This document shows, in pieces, positions 8,985-17,921 of a DNA stretch of 64,000 nucleotides. The position numbers were made by a program, and so were the translations under genes. The notes under the pieces were generated by a model that made no database searches, had not been told where the DNA came from, and worked only from the letters and a program-made list of their open reading frames with translations. Source of the stretch: DASQHL01 sp963843685 (GTDB lineage: Bacteria > Chloroflexota > Dehalococcoidia > DSTF01 > JACRBR01); NCBI GenBank assembly GCA_963843685.1, contig CAWJLO010000009.1, forward strand, positions 47,269-111,268, written 5' to 3'. How positions within the stretch are numbered: the stretch's first letter is position 1; every line of letters begins with the position of its first letter.

Positions 8985-9761
8985 TCACGCTTTTTCGCCG
9001 ACGAGGATGCAGCGGCGGCTGTCCATGGTCAGCGGCGAGCCGTCGAAGTCGCCGTACGAAGCGACGACCGGCAGGCCGGCCGCCTCGAACATGCGGCGGA
9101 GCTCGGCGGGCGTGTACATGCGGATCGCGATCTCCCGTTCGCGGCGCGCGCCGTCCGGCGTGACGTGTGTCCAGGTCGAAGCACTACGCCCGGTCAGCGC
9201 GTCGTAGCGGCGCTCCTCGAGGAAGAGGGTGCCGTCATCAAGCCGGTTGATTGTCGATGGTTGAAACTGCCGCAGAACGCGCACGCTGTTGTTGAAGTCC
9301 ATGAGGAAGCGTCCGCCGGGCTTCAGCGCCGCTGCCACGCGCGCGATCACGCCGGCGTCCTCGTCGTCGCTCTCCAGGTAGCCGAACGAGGAGAAGAGGT
9401 TGACGACGGCGTCGAACGGCGGCTCGACGGGCAGGTTGCGCATGTCGTCGTTGATCAGACTGAGCGCGACGTCCGCGTCCGCAGCGGCCTTCGCGGCCAG
9501 CTCGATGTGGTACGCCGAGAGGTCGAGGCCCGTGACGTCGTAACCGCGGCGCGCCAGCGCGACGCTGTGTCGCCCGTGGCCGCAGCAGAGGTCCAGCAGG
9601 CGCGCGCCCGGCTCGATGCGGAGCGCCTCGGCGATGAAGGCGGTCTCCCGCTCGCTCGCCTCCGGTCCGACGATGCCACCCGGCGCGCGTACCAGCGAGT
9701 AGAACGTGTCGAAGTAGTCGCGCTCGAAGAAGGTGCGATACCAGGGATCGGCTTCTGCCAT
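8985..9761 (-). CDS. Class I SAM-dependent methyltransferase
   Basis: A 258-residue methyltransferase. Motif I is LLDLCCGHGRHSVALA near residue 55, then GLDLS, then the motif IV-like FDAVVNLFSSFGYL, and LKPGGRFLMDF. The substrate is unknown; the fold suits a small molecule. Its ATG overlaps the TGA of the upstream CoA-transferase by one base (TGATG), so the two are probably translated together. Confidence 0.88.
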   Translation of the reverse strand: MAEADPWYRTFFERDYFDTFYSLVRAPGGIVGPEASERETAFIAEALRIEPGARLLDLCCGHGRHSVALARRGYDVTGLDLSAYHIELAAKAAADADVALSLINDDMRNLPVEPPFDAVVNLFSSFGYLESDDEDAGVIARVAAALKPGGRFLMDFNNSVRVLRQFQPSTINRLDDGTLFLEERRYDALTGRSASTWTHVTPDGARREREIAIRMYTPAELRRMFEAAGLPVVASYGDFDGSPLTMDSRRCILVGEKA

Positions 9762-11059
9762 CAGTCGAGCGACCCACCGAGCACGCCGGCCGCCCGCAGC
9801 GCGTCGATGCGGGCGTCGTCGTAGCCGAGCTCGCGCAGCACCTCGTCGGTGTGCTGGCCGAGGGTGGGGGAGGGGCCCTGCGCGGCGAGCGGCGTGTCGC
9901 TCATCTGGATCATCGGGCCGACCATGCGCACGGGGCCCATGAGGGGATGGTCGACGCTGGTGACGAAGTCATTTTCGAGGACCTGCGCGTCCTCGAGCAG
10001 CTCCTCGGTGAACTTCAGGGGGCCGGCGGGCACGCCCGCGTCGTCGAGGATGCGCAGCCACTCGTCGGTGGGCTTGCCGGCGAAGATCGCCTCCGCCTGC
10101 TCGACGAGATGCTTGCCGTACGCCTGCACCGCGGGGTCGGAGGGGTCGACCTCGTCGGGCCGCTTGCCGATGCGCCAGTCCTCCATGCCGATCGCGCCGA
10201 GGAGCTTCTTGCGCAGTGGCGTGCTGAGGCAGCCGACGGCCATGAAGCCGTCGGCGGTCTTGTAGCAGCGGTAGTAGATGTTGCCCACGACGGGTCGCAC
10301 GTTATGGACGACGTCGAGCTGCTCCTTGTAGGTGCCGCCGCCCGCGCGGAGCTCGCGCACCTTCTCGAGCGCCTGGTGGCGCGCGTCGGTGTCGGTCGCC
10401 TCGATGGACATGAAGCGCGTGTTCTGGAGCGAGAGCGCGCTGGACATGAGCGTCGTGTCGACGCGCTGGCCGCGGCCGGTGCGCTCGCGCGAGAAGAGCG
10501 CGGCGCAGATGCCCCAGGCGATCGCGATGCCGGTCGCGAGGTCGGCGGAGGGGAGGGCGTTGACGAGCGGCACGCCGTCCAGCTCGCGGCCCTCGACGGA
10601 CATCAGGCCCGTCACGGCCTGGGCCACGAGGTCGTAGCCGGGGCGGTGCGCGTACGGGCCGCGGCGGCCGAAGGCGGTGTTGTCGCAGTAGACGAGGCGC
10701 GGGTTGTCGCGCGAGAGGGTGGCGTAGTCGATGCCCAGCTTGGCGGCGACGTCCGGGCGGTAGTTGACGATGGCGGCGTCGGAGCGGGCGGCGATCTTCT
10801 GCGCGATCTCCTGGCCCTCCGGCGCGTTGAGGTCGACCGTCATGCCGCGCTTGCCGCGGTTGAGGGAGATGTAGCCGCGGCCCTCGCGGAGGCCGAGGGG
10901 CTGGAAGCCGCGCCAGGGGTCGCCGGCGGGCGGCTCCACCTTGATCACCTCGGCGCCCATGTCGGAGAGGAGGACGCCGGCGAAGGGCGCGGCGATGATC
11001 TCCGAGAACTCCAGCACCTTGATGCCGGCCAGCGGTCCCGAATGTCCGTTCGCGGTCAT
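9761..11059 (-). CDS. CaiB/BaiF family III CoA-transferase
   Basis: A 432-residue family III CoA-transferase, which moves CoA between acyl groups without a phosphate intermediate. Evidence is the N-terminal GIKVLEFSEIIAAPFAG, the YISLNRGKRGMTVDL block, and the probable catalytic Asp in LPSADLATG followed by RERTGRGQ. It may activate carboxylic acids for degradation. A promoter is seen 50 bases upstream, and the methyltransferase gene overlaps its stop codon. Confidence 0.92.
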   Translation of the reverse strand: MTANGHSGPLAGIKVLEFSEIIAAPFAGVLLSDMGAEVIKVEPPAGDPWRGFQPLGLREGRGYISLNRGKRGMTVDLNAPEGQEIAQKIAARSDAAIVNYRPDVAAKLGIDYATLSRDNPRLVYCDNTAFGRRGPYAHRPGYDLVAQAVTGLMSVEGRELDGVPLVNALPSADLATGIAIAWGICAALFSRERTGRGQRVDTTLMSSALSLQNTRFMSIEATDTDARHQALEKVRELRAGGGTYKEQLDVVHNVRPVVGNIYYRCYKTADGFMAVGCLSTPLRKKLLGAIGMEDWRIGKRPDEVDPSDPAVQAYGKHLVEQAEAIFAGKPTDEWLRILDDAGVPAGPLKFTEELLEDAQVLENDFVTSVDHPLMGPVRMVGPMIQMSDTPLAAQGPSPTLGQHTDEVLRELGYDDARIDALRAAGVLGGSLD

Positions 11060-11108
11060 GCCTCAACCCCCTCGGCGGCGTGAGCGTCGGTCACGGCGGA
11101 GTGGGATT

Positions 11109-11137
11109 AGTATAGGACGGAGTTGGCGCTGGTTGAA
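11109..11137 (-). promoter_or_regulatory. Promoter of the CoA-transferase/methyltransferase pair
   Basis: On the minus strand TTCAAC (11137-11132) and TATACT (11114-11109) are separated by exactly 17 bases. The -10 lies 50 bases before the CoA-transferase ATG. Confidence 0.6.
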
Positions 11138-11166
11138 CTGCAACGGGCCGTTCGGCCGAGGAACGC

Positions 11167-11592
11167 CTAGAGGCGTTTCTCCATGGCGATGTGGGGGATG
11201 CCGACCTCGTCGTAGACGTCGCCGACGGGGGTGTAGCCGCAGCTCTGGTAGAAGCCCTGGGCGTGGAGCTGCGCGCTGAGCTTGAAGTGCCGGATGCCCC
11301 GCTCGACGCCCGCCTGCTCGAGCGCCTCCAATACCTCCGCCCCCAGACCGCGGCCCCGGTGGTCCGCCAGCACCGCCATGCGGCCGATCTTCGCGTAGTC
11401 GTGCTCGACGATCAGGCGGCCCGCAGCCACAGGCACGCCATCTTCGTAGCCGACGATGTGGACGGCGGTGGCGTCCAGCTCGTCCAGCTCGTCTTCGCGG
11501 GAGATCCCCTGCTCGTCAACGAACACGGCGATGCGTACGGCGAAGGCGTCCTCCCGCTGCTTATCCGTTTTGACGACGCTGATCCGGACCAT
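11167..11592 (-). CDS. GNAT family N-acetyltransferase (ElaA/YjcF-like)
   Basis: A 141-residue acetyltransferase. VFVDEQGISREDELDELD near the start is typical of the YjcF/ElaA group. The acetyl-CoA loop is seen in MAVLADHRGRGLGAEVLEAL and the closing strand is GYTPVGDVYDEVGIPH. The ATG at 11592 starts the fold (MVRISVVKTD) and is preferred over the ATG at 11679, which adds a basic, non-family extension. The acceptor substrate is unknown. Confidence 0.88.
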   Translation of the reverse strand: MVRISVVKTDKQREDAFAVRIAVFVDEQGISREDELDELDATAVHIVGYEDGVPVAAGRLIVEHDYAKIGRMAVLADHRGRGLGAEVLEALEQAGVERGIRHFKLSAQLHAQGFYQSCGYTPVGDVYDEVGIPHIAMEKRL

Positions 11593-11754
11593 CGGCCCCC
11601 CGGGGCGCTGCGCGTGCCGCTGGCCGCACCCCCTCCAGCTGGGCAGCCGGCACCACCCGTCAAATCGCCGGGCCGTCAAGGCGTGGCTTGTGGCGGCCCC
11701 GGCCGGGCACTACCATCTCCGCACCTCGCTTGATTCCCGCGAACGGAGGACACC

Positions 11755-12358
11755 GTGCTGAACCGATTCGGGTGGGCGCTCGCCGGCGCCCTCGGCCTGA
11801 TCGCCGTGACTCGCGCTCGCCCGCGCCATCGAGGCGGGGCCGATCGATCCGCCGGGTCCGGTGGGGTCGACGATGCGCACCCTAGATGAACTGTTGCCGT
11901 CGTGCGGACCGTCAACTCACCGCCGCCGGGACGGACGTCTGCAACTCCGCGCGATTCCAGTGTGGTCCTTCTCCTGACGCGACCTACACCGACGGCGCCG
12001 CCGTGCTCGACAGGGAGCCGGGGCTGGTGTGGTCTCGAGCGTGTCCCGCAACGCGGAGGAGACGACGGCACATGGGTCCGCCGTCTACTACTGCGAAACG
12101 TCGAAGCTGGGCGGCCGCTGGGCATGGCGGCTGCCGACGTTGGACGAACTTACCAGCCTGCTCCTTTCCGACGGCGCGGGACCGTTCGGCATCGGACCCG
12201 ATCCGGAGTTCTGGAGTGCGACCGGTAACGCACTCGTCCCGGGCAACTACCTGTTCGTCTCGTTCACCGGAGCAGGCGCGCTCTACGCGGACGTGCCCAC
12301 GGCGACCCATCGCTACTGGTGCGTGCGCGGCGGAACGTCGCACGACCCCGTGCAGTAG
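11755..12358 (+). pseudogene. Exported DUF1566 (Lcl C-terminal domain) protein, multiply frameshifted
   Basis: A GTG at 11755, behind a GGAGGA box, starts a signal-peptide-like stretch (LNRFGWALAGALGLIAV). The reading then moves through at least three frames: ALARAIEAGPIDPPGPVG, then AAVLDREPGLVW, then GGRWAWRLPTLDELTSLL...DPEFWSATGN...HRYWCVRGG. The last part is a clear Lcl/DUF1566 domain, found on secreted or surface bacterial proteins. At least three indels are needed to restore one frame of about 200 residues. Function unknown. Confidence 0.65.
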
Positions 12359-12442
12359 TTGCCGTTCTACAGGGCGGTCGGCACCGCACCGGCGACTGAC
12401 GCATGTGCCGACGATGCCAGCATCCCGCTCCAGCCGCATCGC

Positions 12443-13043
12443 TCATTCGCCGAACGCGAAGCCTGCGGCGGTCAACGCGAGCCTCCGTGCGGCGACGTTT
12501 GAATCGCGTAGCAAGTCCGGCGCGCGCGACCAGCCCCAGACGGGCTGCACGGCGTCGGCAAAGAACTCACGGGCGTCACTGCACGCGGCCGAGCGGCCCT
12601 CGCCACGCACGTGCTCCATGAACCGCAGCTCATCGCCCGGGCCGGAGGACGCGCCGCCTCGGCCTCGGCCAGCGACCGCGGCAGGGCGCGCAGGGTCGCC
12701 AGAGCACCGCTCTCGAGACGACGAAGTCGAGAACGCGTCACGCGCGTACGGCAGGACCTCGGCGGGATCGCGTCGGCGCGACGATCGACTAGTTGCAAGC
12801 GTAACCTTGCTCTCCGGCCGAGGGCCGCGAAGCCCTCCTGAACTTCGGGAGAGAGTGCGTCCTGCATCGACCGAACGGTGAAGTCGGCGGTCGAGCCTCG
12901 TCCGCAAACGCTGTTGCAGCCGCAGCTTTGAGCCACAGGACCAACTCCGCCAGCGTGACGAACTGATCTCGGCTCCGTCGCTCAATCTCGACAAGGAGCG
13001 CGTCAGGAATCTTGTAGTGCGGGAAGGTGCCTGCGCCGTTCAT
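12443..13043 (-). pseudogene. Decayed or frameshifted hypothetical gene
   Basis: Protein-like segments lie in successive frames on the minus strand. The first is an N-terminal piece from an ATG at 13043 (FPHYKIPDALLVEIERRSRD, FVTLAELVLWLKAAA). The second is MQDALSPEVQEGFAALG near 12860. The third is a C-terminal piece ending at 12443 (FFADAVQPVWGW, LLRDSNVAARRLALTAAGF). No single frame spans them. The family is not recognised, and the reconstruction from fragments is tentative. Confidence 0.35.
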
Positions 13044-13292
13044 TCCTGCCGCGTCGCCGCGACCGGCGCTCGAGCAGCCGATCGTGCAGCGCTCGGCCGG
13101 CGTTATCTCGCTGCTCGCCCGCCACATCAGTTCGTCAGCAGTAGCGCCGAGCAGCGGTGGCCGCGTTCGTCCACGCTCTTCATCGTGATCCCATCATAGC
13201 GCCGTTGCGCCTCTCCTACGGCAGAGGACGCGGCCGAACGTCCGCGCCCTCTTCATTGACAGGCTGACACGCTGCGTCACTGACAGACTGCG

Positions 13293-14780
13293 TTACGCCA
13301 GCTTGATCTGGATCGCCTTGGTCTCCATGTACTCTTCCAGGCCCTCGTGGCCGAGCTCGCGGCCGATGCCGCTCTGCTTGTAGCCGCCGTACGGCATATT
13401 CGGCAGACCGGCGCTGTGGTAGGAGTTGACCCAGACCGTGCCGGCCTGCAGCCCCTTCGCCATCTTGAACGCCGTGTCGATGTTGCGGGTCCAGACGGCT
13501 GACGCGAGGCCGTAGATCGTGTCGTTCGCCAACCGCAATGCCTCGTCCGTGTCCTTGAACGTCATCACGGACAGGACGGGGCCGAAGATCTCGTCCTGCG
13601 CGATCTTCATGGTGTTGTTGACCTTGTCGAAGATGGTCGGCTGGACGAAGAGGCCCTTGTCGTAGCCCTCGCCCGTGAGGCGGCCGCCGCCGACCAGCAT
13701 CTCGGCGCCCTCCTCCTGGCCGACGTGGACGTAGCGGACGACCTTGTCGAGCTGCTCCTGGTTGATCACGGGGCCCATGGTGGTCGTCGGGTCGTCGGGC
13801 TTGCCGACCTTCACGGTCGCGGTGAACGCCTTGAGCTTGGCCATGAACTCGTCCTTGACCTTCTCGTGGACGAACAGCCGCGAGCCCGCCTGGCAGACCT
13901 GACCGGTGTTCAGGAAGATGCCGAAGAACGAGCCGCCGACGGCCTGGTCGATGTTCGCGTCATCGAACACGACGTTGGGCGACTTGCCGCCCAGCTCCAG
14001 CGAGATCTTCTTCAGGTTGCCGGAGGCGGCCTGCATGATGGTCTTGCCGACGGCGGTCGAGCCGGTGAAGGCGATCTTGTCGACCTTCGGGGACGCCGCG
14101 AGCTCGGCGCCGACGACGGTGCCGGGGCCGGTGACGACGTTCATCACGCCCTTCGGCGCGCCTGACTCCGAGATGATGCGCGCCAGCTCGAACGTCGTGC
14201 CGGCGGTGAACTCGGACGGCTTCGCGACGATGGTGCAGCCCGCGGCCAGCGCCGGCGCCAGCTTCCACGTGATCAGCAGCACGGGGAAGTTCCACGGCGT
14301 GATCACGCCGACGACGCCCACGGGCTCGTGCACGGTCAGGCCGACGGCGTCCGGCACGAAGTTGGTGATCGCGTCGCCTTTGACGTCCAGCGCCAGACCG
14401 GCGTAGTAGTCGTAGACGTCGGCGGCCATCGCGATCTCGGCGATCGCCATGTTCTGCGGCTTGCCGACCTCCTTCGAGAGCAGCTGCGCGAGCGGCATCA
14501 ACTCCGCGCGGATCTTGGCCGCCGTATTGCGCAGCACGGTCGCGCGCGTCGTCGCCGGCGCCTTCGACCACGTGCCGGCATCGAACGCCGCCCGCGCCGC
14601 GTCGATGCCGCGGCGCGCGTCCTCGACGTCGCCCCAGGCGATCGTCTCGACGAGCGTGCCGTCGGCAGGATTCATGCGCTGGTGGGTCTTGCCGTTCGCC
14701 GCGGCGATCCACTCTCCGCCGATGAACTGCTGGTAGGTCCGGGACTCGGTGGCGTTGGGGTTCTTCGTTTCGACGACCAT
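13293..14780 (-). CDS. NAD(P)-dependent aldehyde dehydrogenase family protein
   Basis: A 495-residue aldehyde dehydrogenase, the usual family length. Visible are VITPWNFPVLLITWKLAPAL, the cofactor motif FTGSTAVGKTI, the general-base Glu in LELGGKSPN and the catalytic Cys in NTGQVCQAGSRL. The C-terminal PYGGYKQSGIGRELGHEGLE is typical of class 1/2 enzymes. It oxidises an aldehyde to a carboxylate; the substrate is not fixed by sequence. The gene stands alone on its strand. Confidence 0.94.
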   Translation of the reverse strand: MVVETKNPNATESRTYQQFIGGEWIAAANGKTHQRMNPADGTLVETIAWGDVEDARRGIDAARAAFDAGTWSKAPATTRATVLRNTAAKIRAELMPLAQLLSKEVGKPQNMAIAEIAMAADVYDYYAGLALDVKGDAITNFVPDAVGLTVHEPVGVVGVITPWNFPVLLITWKLAPALAAGCTIVAKPSEFTAGTTFELARIISESGAPKGVMNVVTGPGTVVGAELAASPKVDKIAFTGSTAVGKTIMQAASGNLKKISLELGGKSPNVVFDDANIDQAVGGSFFGIFLNTGQVCQAGSRLFVHEKVKDEFMAKLKAFTATVKVGKPDDPTTTMGPVINQEQLDKVVRYVHVGQEEGAEMLVGGGRLTGEGYDKGLFVQPTIFDKVNNTMKIAQDEIFGPVLSVMTFKDTDEALRLANDTIYGLASAVWTRNIDTAFKMAKGLQAGTVWVNSYHSAGLPNMPYGGYKQSGIGRELGHEGLEEYMETKAIQIKLA

Positions 14781-14933
14781 GTTGCACCTCCTGCAAGGGT
14801 GACGAATTGGCGCCGGCCGCAGGTTCGCGTGGCGTCCGAGGGCCGGATGAGGGATACTTAGTGTGCGCTAGATTAATGGTACGCCCGGGCGCCGAAGGCG
14901 ATCAAGCGGCGTCCGGCATGATTCGAGATTGAA

Positions 14934-14963
14934 TTGCCCGCTCCGCGCGGCGCCGCCTACACT
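14934..14963 (+). promoter_or_regulatory. Promoter of hpf
   Basis: TTGCCC (14934-14939) and TACACT (14958-14963) are separated by 18 bases. The -10 ends 8 bases before the hpf ATG, leaving almost no untranslated leader. Confidence 0.6.
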
Positions 14964-14971
14964 TCCGGTCT

Positions 14972-15553
14972 ATGAACCTGACTATTCGCACCCACCACAC
15001 ATCCACCTTCGGCGACTTTGAAGAGCACGCCGAACAGAAGCTCGCCAAGCTGGAGCGCTGGCTCCCGCGTGTCGACGACGTCACCGTCGAGGTCGGCCAC
15101 CAGGAGACACGCGCCGCGTCGAGCCGCTACGCGGTCCAGATCACCGTCCGATCCGGCCCCGCCATCCTGCGCGCCGAGGAGAAGAGCGCCGACCCGCGCA
15201 TCGCCCTCGACATGGCGGTCGGCGTGCTCACGCGACAGGCGCGCCGGCACAAGAAGCGGCTACACGAGCGCCATCATCCGCACATCGAGAAGGAGGCGAT
15301 CGTCGCCGCGCTCTCGGAGCCCGTGGCCGAGGCGGAAGCGGAGGAGGCGGTCGAGGAGTACATCGCCGGCAAGGTGGTGCGGATGAAGGGCTTTGACGCG
15401 ACGCCGATGTCCGAAGAGGAGGCGCTCGCCCAGATGGACCTCATCGGCCACGACTTCTTCATCTTCCTGGACGCGAAGACGAACGATTACGCGCTGCTCT
15501 ACAAGCGCAAGGACGGCGACTACGGCATGCTCTCGCCGCGGCGCCCCGGATAG
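14972..15553 (+). CDS. hpf: Ribosome hibernation promoting factor, long form
   Basis: A 193-residue long HPF that drives 100S ribosome dimers in stationary phase. The N-terminal RaiA-like domain (residues 1-110) has VDDVTVEVGHQETR and LDMAVGVLTRQARRHKKRL. The C-terminal dimerisation domain starts at VVRMKGFDATPMSEEEA and contains HDFFIFLDAKTNDYALLYKRKDG split across two strands. The leader is nearly absent, with a promoter just upstream. Confidence 0.95.
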   Translation: MNLTIRTHHTSTFGDFEEHAEQKLAKLERWLPRVDDVTVEVGHQETRAASSRYAVQITVRSGPAILRAEEKSADPRIALDMAVGVLTRQARRHKKRLHERHHPHIEKEAIVAALSEPVAEAEAEEAVEEYIAGKVVRMKGFDATPMSEEEALAQMDLIGHDFFIFLDAKTNDYALLYKRKDGDYGMLSPRRPG

Positions 15554-15569
15554 GCCGCGGCCTCAGCGA

Positions 15570-16507
15570 TCAGACGGCGACCAGAAACGAACGCAGCGCC
15601 GCGCGGGTCTCATCCGGCCGCTCCACCCACGGGAAGTGCCCGGCGCTATCAATGACAACACGTTTCCCGCGTGGAAGCGCATAACGCAGCGCCGCGCGCG
15701 TCTCGTCCGGCCGCTCCACCCACGGGAAGTGCCCCGCGCCATCGATAATCACGCGCTCGCCACGCGGCAACGCGCGAGAAGCGAGTCGGTGGCCCAAGCC
15801 GGCCGCGGATCCTCCGTGCCGTGCAGGATGAGCACCGGGACGTCGAGCGAGCGGCAGCGCGCCAGCGTGTCCTCCTCGCGCAGCGTGCGCGTCTCGGCGT
15901 TCAGCTCCGCGTTGCACCGGTAGTTGACCGGGAAGCCCTCGTCGAGGAATCTCGCAACGAGATCCCGCGCACCCTGAGGATCCGCATAGTCCGTCGACCA
16001 GGCGAGCAGCAGGTGCTCGCGTTCCTCGTCGGGCGTGCGTGCCGGGTTCGCGCTGAGCACCTCGTACCGCGCCCATTGCTCGTCGGACATGCGGCTGCGG
16101 CGCGCTTCGTGATACGCCGGGCGCCACGCGGTGCCGGCGCCGGTGCCCGACACGAGGATGAGCGCCTCCGTCCGCTCGGGATGCGTGAACGCGTAGTGCA
16201 GCGCCAGCCGCGCGCCCCACGAGTGGCCGCCGACGATCCAGCGCTCGTGGCCGAACGCCGTGCGAATAGCCTCGAGGTCATCGACGTACCTGGCGATGGT
16301 GTACGGCCCCGCGACGGTCGAGCGCCCGCAGCCGCGTTGATCCCATCGATGGACTTCGGCGAGGTCGCTCACCATTGCGGCCATCGGTTCGAGGTAGTCC
16401 CACATGCCCGGGCCGCCGTGACAGAACACCATCGGCTGGCCACGGCCGTCGGTGGCGGTCCAGAGCTCGACGCCGTCGCCGGCCTGCACGTGTTCCATGT
16501 GTGACAC
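15570..16507 (-). pseudogene. Alpha/beta hydrolase (prolyl iminopeptidase-like), one frameshift and an internal 31-residue duplication
   Basis: From the ATG at 16507 the frame shows the oxyanion loop CHGGPGMWDYLEP, WDQRGCGRST, the nucleophile elbow GGHSWGAR and the acidic residue in ILHGTEDPRP. It then stops early at 15749. The adjacent frame carries the missing C-terminus, including GAGHFPWVERPDETRAAL with the catalytic His, twice in tandem, ending at 15570. A single-base change near 15760-15785 restores one protein. It is the last gene of the SDR-npdG-cofE operon, 12 nt after cofE. Substrate unknown. Confidence 0.75.
15592..15777. repeat. Tandem duplication, two 93-bp units, within the hydrolase gene
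   Basis: Two near-identical copies start at 15592 and 15685. Each encodes 31 residues around the AGHFPWVERPDE catalytic-His segment. The period is an exact multiple of three, so the duplication keeps the reading frame. The copies differ at several positions (for example GERVIIDG versus GKRVVIDS). Confidence 0.85.
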
Positions 16508-16518
16508 GGGGACCTCGG

Positions 16519-17274
16519 CTACCGGAACATGTCCTTTTCGGCCGCACGGATCAGCTCCGACGTCGCCGCTTCCGCGGCTTCGTAATCGACGCCGCGCACG
16601 ATGGCGACGGGCACGCGCGCGAGCTTGCCGTGCACCAGCTCCGCCGCGGCTGCCAGCTCGTCGACGACGGCCATCTGCGTGACGCGCAGCTCGTAACCCG
16701 CGGGGTCGAACTGACCGGCGTAGTCGATGACGGGCTTGATGCCGGCGACGCCGATGGCGAAGTTCACGTGCCCCTCGCGCCAGGGCCGGCCGAACGTATC
16801 GGAGATGATGACGGCCACATCGACGCCGAGCGCCGCCTTCACCGCGTCACGGATCCCGCGAGCCGAGGCGTCGGGGTCGACGGGCAGCAGGCACAGCGTG
16901 CCGTTTTTCTCGACGTTCGAGGCGTCGACGCCGGCGTTGGCGCAGATGAAGCCGTGGTGCGTCTCGCAGATCATCACGCCGTGCGCCATCCGGACGATGC
17001 GCTTCGTCTCGCCGAGCACCACCTCGATCTGGCGCGCGTCTTTCTCGAACATCTCGGCGTAGCGCTCGGCGAACGGCGACGGCGTGACCGACGCGAGGTC
17101 GACGATGCGGCCCTCCGCCTTCGAGACGACCTTTTGGGTGACGACGAGCACGTCGCGGGGCTCGATGCTCACGCCGGACGCCTTCGACGCAGCGACGACC
17201 ATCGCGGGGAGATCGTCGCCGGGGTGGACCTCCGGGATGCCCTCGAGGCCGATGATCCTGACTTCGGCGCTCAC
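16519..17274 (-). CDS. cofE: Coenzyme F420-0:L-glutamate ligase
   Basis: A 251-residue CofE, the GTP-dependent ligase that adds glutamates to F420-0. Evidence is the N-terminal IIGLEGIPEVHPGDDL, VVTQKVVSKAEGRIVDL, the HGFICANAGVDASNV motif, and IISDTFGRPWREGHVNFAIG near residue 155. Its start overlaps the npdG stop by 4 nt, so the genes are co-translated. It shows that this organism makes and uses F420. Confidence 0.95.
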   Translation of the reverse strand: MSAEVRIIGLEGIPEVHPGDDLPAMVVAASKASGVSIEPRDVLVVTQKVVSKAEGRIVDLASVTPSPFAERYAEMFEKDARQIEVVLGETKRIVRMAHGVMICETHHGFICANAGVDASNVEKNGTLCLLPVDPDASARGIRDAVKAALGVDVAVIISDTFGRPWREGHVNFAIGVAGIKPVIDYAGQFDPAGYELRVTQMAVVDELAAAAELVHGKLARVPVAIVRGVDYEAAEAATSELIRAAEKDMFR

Positions 17275-17921
17275 GACACGCCCGCGATGCGGATGCCGGC
17301 CTGCGTCTTGTAGTTGCGGTTGACGGCCACCAGCAGCACCGTGATCCCCTCGACGAGCTGCGCGTTCGCGAGCGGCCCGCCGTCGATGCCACGCGCGCCC
17401 TCGATGGCGGCCGCCAGCTCGATGATCCGCTTCTTCGCGGTGGCGTCGTCCGCGCAGACGACGACGTCAGCCTCGATCGGGGCGCCGCGCAGCAGCTTCT
17501 TCGCGCTCAGGTTCTGGAACGCGGCGACGACCGTCGATCCGGGGAGGAGCGCCTGCTCCTGCTGCGCCGCCGAGCCTTCGGGCACGGACAGCAGCGAGGC
17601 GCGGCCCTCCGCGAACGCCATCGGCACGACGGTGCTGACGACGATCTTCGTCTCGAGCGCGCCGGCCAGCGGGGGGAGCGTCGCGGCCTGGGCGGCGTAT
17701 GGCGTCGTCACGACGACGATCTCGCCAGAGACCGCAGCGTCGGCGTTCGTCGCGGCGGTGAGTGGGAGCGATGCGTCTTTCTCCAGCAACTCTGCGACGG
17801 CGCCCTGCGCCTTTTCGATGCTGCGGGAGCCGATGATGCAGGCGTGGCCCGCCTTCGCGAACCGGTACGCGAGCCCCATCCCCTCTTCGCCCGTGCCGCC
17901 GATGAAGCCGATCGCCGTCAT
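17271..17921 (-). CDS. npdG: NADPH-dependent F420 reductase
   Basis: A 216-residue enzyme that passes hydride between NADPH and coenzyme F420. The NADP-binding start is GFIGGTGEEGMGLAYRFAKAGH with IIGSRSIEKA. VVVTTPYAA and VVAAFQNLSAKKL follow, and the end is QAGIRI, as in the family. It lies between an SDR (no gap) and cofE (4-nt overlap). This arrangement provides reduced F420 alongside its maturation. Confidence 0.93.
   Translation of the reverse strand: MTAIGFIGGTGEEGMGLAYRFAKAGHACIIGSRSIEKAQGAVAELLEKDASLPLTAATNADAAVSGEIVVVTTPYAAQAATLPPLAGALETKIVVSTVVPMAFAEGRASLLSVPEGSAAQQEQALLPGSTVVAAFQNLSAKKLLRGAPIEADVVVCADDATAKKRIIELAAAIEGARGIDGGPLANAQLVEGITVLLVAVNRNYKTQAGIRIAGVS

Noticed and set aside
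7882..9761. Restriction-modification system (Mrr nuclease with the methyltransferase at 8985)
   Set aside because: The methyltransferase has small-molecule-type motifs with no DNA-recognition domain or NPPY/DPPY signature. It is also on the other strand and coupled to a CoA-transferase.
12443..13043. Toxin-antitoxin pair
   Set aside because: The N-terminal piece is antitoxin-sized, but no toxin family is seen and the neighbouring frames are fragments of one gene.
15592..15777. CRISPR-like repeat
   Set aside because: Only two long, diverged copies with no spacers, and they are coding. It is an in-frame gene duplication. No other array was seen.
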